Positions 62,265 to 64,000 of a stretch of 64,000 nt of DNA are shown here, in pieces. Every line of letters starts with the position of its first letter. Positions within the stretch are counted from its first letter, which is position 1. Made by a program: the position numbers and the translations under genes. This DNA comes from Phycisphaerae bacterium (GTDB lineage Bacteria > Planctomycetota > Phycisphaerae > Phycisphaerales > SM1A02): positions 1-64,000 of the forward strand of contig JAEUIT010000097.1 in assembly GCA_016795035.1 (NCBI GenBank). Reading direction: 5' to 3'. The notes below the pieces were generated by a model. That model was not told where the DNA came from. It ran no database searches and saw only the letters and a program-made list of their open reading frames with translations.

Positions 62265-63068
62265 ATGGAGCGTTGCCCCAACGAGGGCGCGCGTCGAGAC
62301 ACCTGCGCCACCCCGAGCGACTCGCTGCGACAACGAAGCGCCATCGCGGCCGCCCTTGGGCTCGCGCCGCCCTTCCGGATCCGCTGGCACCGAGAGCCCG
62401 CCGACGCCTACGACGGCTTCGCGACGCTCGAACTCGGTCCCATCACCACCGACGACTTCCTCGCCGCACTACAGGCGGCGACGCGCCCGCTCGAGACGAT
62501 CGTGCTGGTCGACGCACGCCGCACCTTCGGCGGCCGCGCCGAGCACATGAGCCGGGCGCTGTCGTCCCTCTTCGAGCGACAGGGTCTCTCGCGCAGTCTC
62601 GTCGTCGACAGCTCGACGTTGCGGGTCTTGGCGCACAGGGCCGAGAAGCGACTCACGATCGCGCGGGTCGACGGCCCGGTCGACATCTCGGACGCTCGCG
62701 CCCTCGAAGGCGCGTTGCGCTCGGGTCGCGCGCCGCTCGAAGCGGAACTCCGCGCGACGTCGATCGTGCAGATCTCGCCGAGCCGTCACGCGTCCGCCGT
62801 CGCGTGGGGGCAATTCCGCGCCGACGAGAGCGCTCGACGCCTCCTCGGCGAGTGCTTCGCACGCTGGCTTTCACGCTCGCTCGGCGGTCTCCACGTTGCG
62901 GCTCCGAACGACACGATCGTGCGCCGCGCGCTCGCCGCAGACCGCACGATCCGCACACGTGATCTGCGCGAGGTCACCGGCATGCTCGACATCGCCGTGC
63001 GCGCGCCGCGTGGTCGCATCGAATCACGCATCACGCTCGATCGAGCGACGGGCGCGTGGTACGGGTGA
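62265..63068 (+). CDS. Unknown protein
   Basis: 267 aa from ATG 62265, with GGAGG seven bases upstream; an ATG at 62181 would add 28 residues. Mixed alpha/beta protein: GFATLELGPITTDDFLAALQ, LVDARRTFGGRAEHMSRAL, TLRVLAHRAEKRLTIARVDG, DESARRLLGECFARWLSRSL. No membrane segment, signal peptide or known motif. A strong terminator follows. Divergent from the DEAD-box helicase, no functional hint. Confidence 0.6.
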   Translation: MERCPNEGARRDTCATPSDSLRQRSAIAAALGLAPPFRIRWHREPADAYDGFATLELGPITTDDFLAALQAATRPLETIVLVDARRTFGGRAEHMSRALSSLFERQGLSRSLVVDSSTLRVLAHRAEKRLTIARVDGPVDISDARALEGALRSGRAPLEAELRATSIVQISPSRHASAVAWGQFRADESARRLLGECFARWLSRSLGGLHVAAPNDTIVRRALAADRTIRTRDLREVTGMLDIAVRAPRGRIESRITLDRATGAWYG

Positions 63069-63189
63069 GGCAAGGAACTCCGTCTGTGCAAGCAGACGCG
63101 CGACACGAAGTCACGAGAAGCGCGTGACGAACTTGAGTGACCGCCACGTGCGGCCGATCTCATTGCCGCCGGAAGAAAGTGAATGCCAC

Positions 63190-63225
63190 GACGGACCGCC
63201 GGAGGGACGGTCCGTCATGGTTTTT
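63190..63225 (+). terminator. Hairpin terminator with T-run
   Basis: GACGGACCG (63190-63198) pairs with CGGTCCGTC (63208-63216) around a 9-base loop, then ATGGTTTTT. The stem includes the stop codon of the convergent ThuA gene. Confidence 0.85.
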
Positions 63226-64000
63226 GGGCCGGTGCGTCTTGGGCGTGGGGCTTTTGGGCCGAGGGCTCTTGCGGGGTGGGCGTTGCCGGCGTGCCGTTCG
63301 TCGCTGGTTGACCGCTCGTCGTTGCAGGCGCGGTCGGCACGACGCCCATCGCCCAGAGGATGCCGCCGCGGAGGTGACCGCGGAAAAGCTCGTCCTTGAA
63401 CGACTCCTTCGTGTGGCCGCCGGCCGTGTACCAGGCGCGGCCGCCGTCGTACTCGTGGTACCAGGCGATCGGATGGTCGCCCATCGCGCCGGGGCCGGGG
63501 TTGTAGGTCGTCTCGTCGAGCCGCGCGAGCACCTTCACGCGGGCTCGCGGGTTGTCGCGGAAGAAGTACCACTCGTCGGTGCGCTCCCAGCGCTCGGGGA
63601 GCATCGACGTCGACGGGTGCGTGCGGTCTTCGACGATCACCGTCGCCTTCTGGATGTCCGGGTGTCCCTTGAAGTACGCCCCGACGAGCTTCGCGTACCA
63701 GGGCCACTCGTACTCGGTGTCCGACGCCGCGTGCACGCCGACGTACCCGCGGCCGGAGCGGATGAACCGCTCGAACGCCGCTTGCTGCGTGTCGTCGAGG
63801 ACGTTGCCGGTCGTCGAAAGGAAGACGACGGCCGCGTACTTCGCGAGGTTCGCGTCGGTGAAGGCGGCGGCGTCTTCGGTCGCATCGACCTCGAAGGCGG
63901 GCGTCGCACCGGCGAGCGACACGACGCCGAGCTCACGGATGGCGGCGATACCGTCGGGAATCGAGTCGTGGCGGAAGCCGGCGGTCTTCGAGAAGACAAG
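63215..64000 (-). CDS. ThuA-domain protein (partial, 5' end beyond window)
   Basis: 262 codons visible; the frame stays open to the right edge (reading LVFSKTAGFRHDSIPDGI at the edge), so the start lies outside. ThuA-like trehalose-utilisation fold with a class I glutamine-amidotransferase-like topology: AAVVFLSTTGNVLDDTQQAA, GRGYVGVHAASDTEYEWPWY, RTDEWYFFRDNPR, GDHPIAWYHEYDGGRAWYTA and GGHTKESF. The C-terminus is a Thr/Pro/Ala/Gln tail (TPATPTPQEPSAQ). These proteins are abundant in Planctomycetes, often exported; role in sugar metabolism inferred only from family. Confidence 0.92.
   Translation of the reverse strand, partial: LVFSKTAGFRHDSIPDGIAAIRELGVVSLAGATPAFEVDATEDAAAFTDANLAKYAAVVFLSTTGNVLDDTQQAAFERFIRSGRGYVGVHAASDTEYEWPWYAKLVGAYFKGHPDIQKATVIVEDRTHPSTSMLPERWERTDEWYFFRDNPRARVKVLARLDETTYNPGPGAMGDHPIAWYHEYDGGRAWYTAGGHTKESFKDELFRGHLRGGILWAMGVVPTAPATTSGQPATNGTPATPTPQEPSAQKPHAQDAPAQKP

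Overview
The window is about 64 kb of very GC-rich chromosomal DNA that reads as Planctomycetota, probably class Phycisphaerae. The signs are two secreted proteins ending in the PEP-CTERM-like anchor PAPGA-hydrophobic-RRRR; several small membrane proteins with a CxxCGYD/CPECG zinc ribbon; a FlgM-like protein; and DUF3500-, DUF3299-like and DUF4340-type proteins. Genes are dense, on both strands, and often joined by 4-base ATGA or GTGA overlaps. I saw no tRNA, rRNA, CRISPR array, transposase or phage gene. Most of the region looks like core chromosome.

Layout. 0.3-6.7 kb: aldo/keto reductase, secreted M28-PDZ metallopeptidase, full-length glycine dehydrogenase GcvP. 6.7-8.7 kb: a strong promoter with an adjoining palindrome and a long structured leader in front of an RbfA-like protein overlapping an RtcB RNA ligase; this pair suggests a ribosome- or RNA-repair operon. 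8.8-10.8 kb: Tat-exported sugar-isomerase-like protein and a zinc-ribbon membrane protein. 10.8-16.3 kb: second strong promoter, tiny ORFs, a 68-aa protein, then a 1594-aa DUF4011/SF1 helicase with a C-terminal nuclease domain (defence-type architecture). 16.3-22.7 kb: small membrane protein, lipoprotein, exported protein and a Gld-like ABC transporter operon with DUF4340. 22.8-25.1 kb: MgtE and a TrmH-family methyltransferase.

25.2-33.7 kb holds a rearranged ebo (metabolite-traffic) cluster: EboD, a small protein, EboB, then (after a reverse-strand DUF3500 gene) a class I glutamine-amidotransferase-like hydrolase, a SAM methyltransferase, EboE, EboC with an inserted zinc ribbon, and EboF. 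33.7-38.1 kb: DUF3299-like protein, large secreted alpha/beta hydrolase, dihydrouridine synthase. 38.1-40.2 kb: two tandem PEP-CTERM paralogues with visibly different codon use. 40.4-47.2 kb: orphan ATP synthase epsilon subunit, ScpB, NDH-2, heme oxygenase with a Fur-like operator, CYTH protein, DNA polymerase III delta prime, SPOR-like exported protein, FlgM. 47.3-52.6 kb: two amidohydrolase-like secreted proteins, a lipoprotein, an 83-aa protein. 52.8-58.7 kb: degenerate M16 protein, pilin-like protein, DapB, a 32-aa lysine-rich protein with a strong terminator, zinc-ribbon protein, ferredoxin, small membrane proteins. 58.7-64 kb: MtfA-like peptidase, a hairpin repeat array, DEAD-box helicase, an unknown protein and the 3' part of a ThuA-domain gene that runs off the right edge.

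Three DNA-level signals cut across the genes: a greatly over-represented word CGTTGCAG (long form CTCGTCGTTGCAGCC) in coding and non-coding DNA; a dispersed family of stacked hairpins with GAA triloops and covarying stems; and a recurring TAnnnT box 6-9 bases before the start codon of about a dozen genes without Shine-Dalgarno sequences, which points to leaderless mRNAs and was used here to choose several starts.
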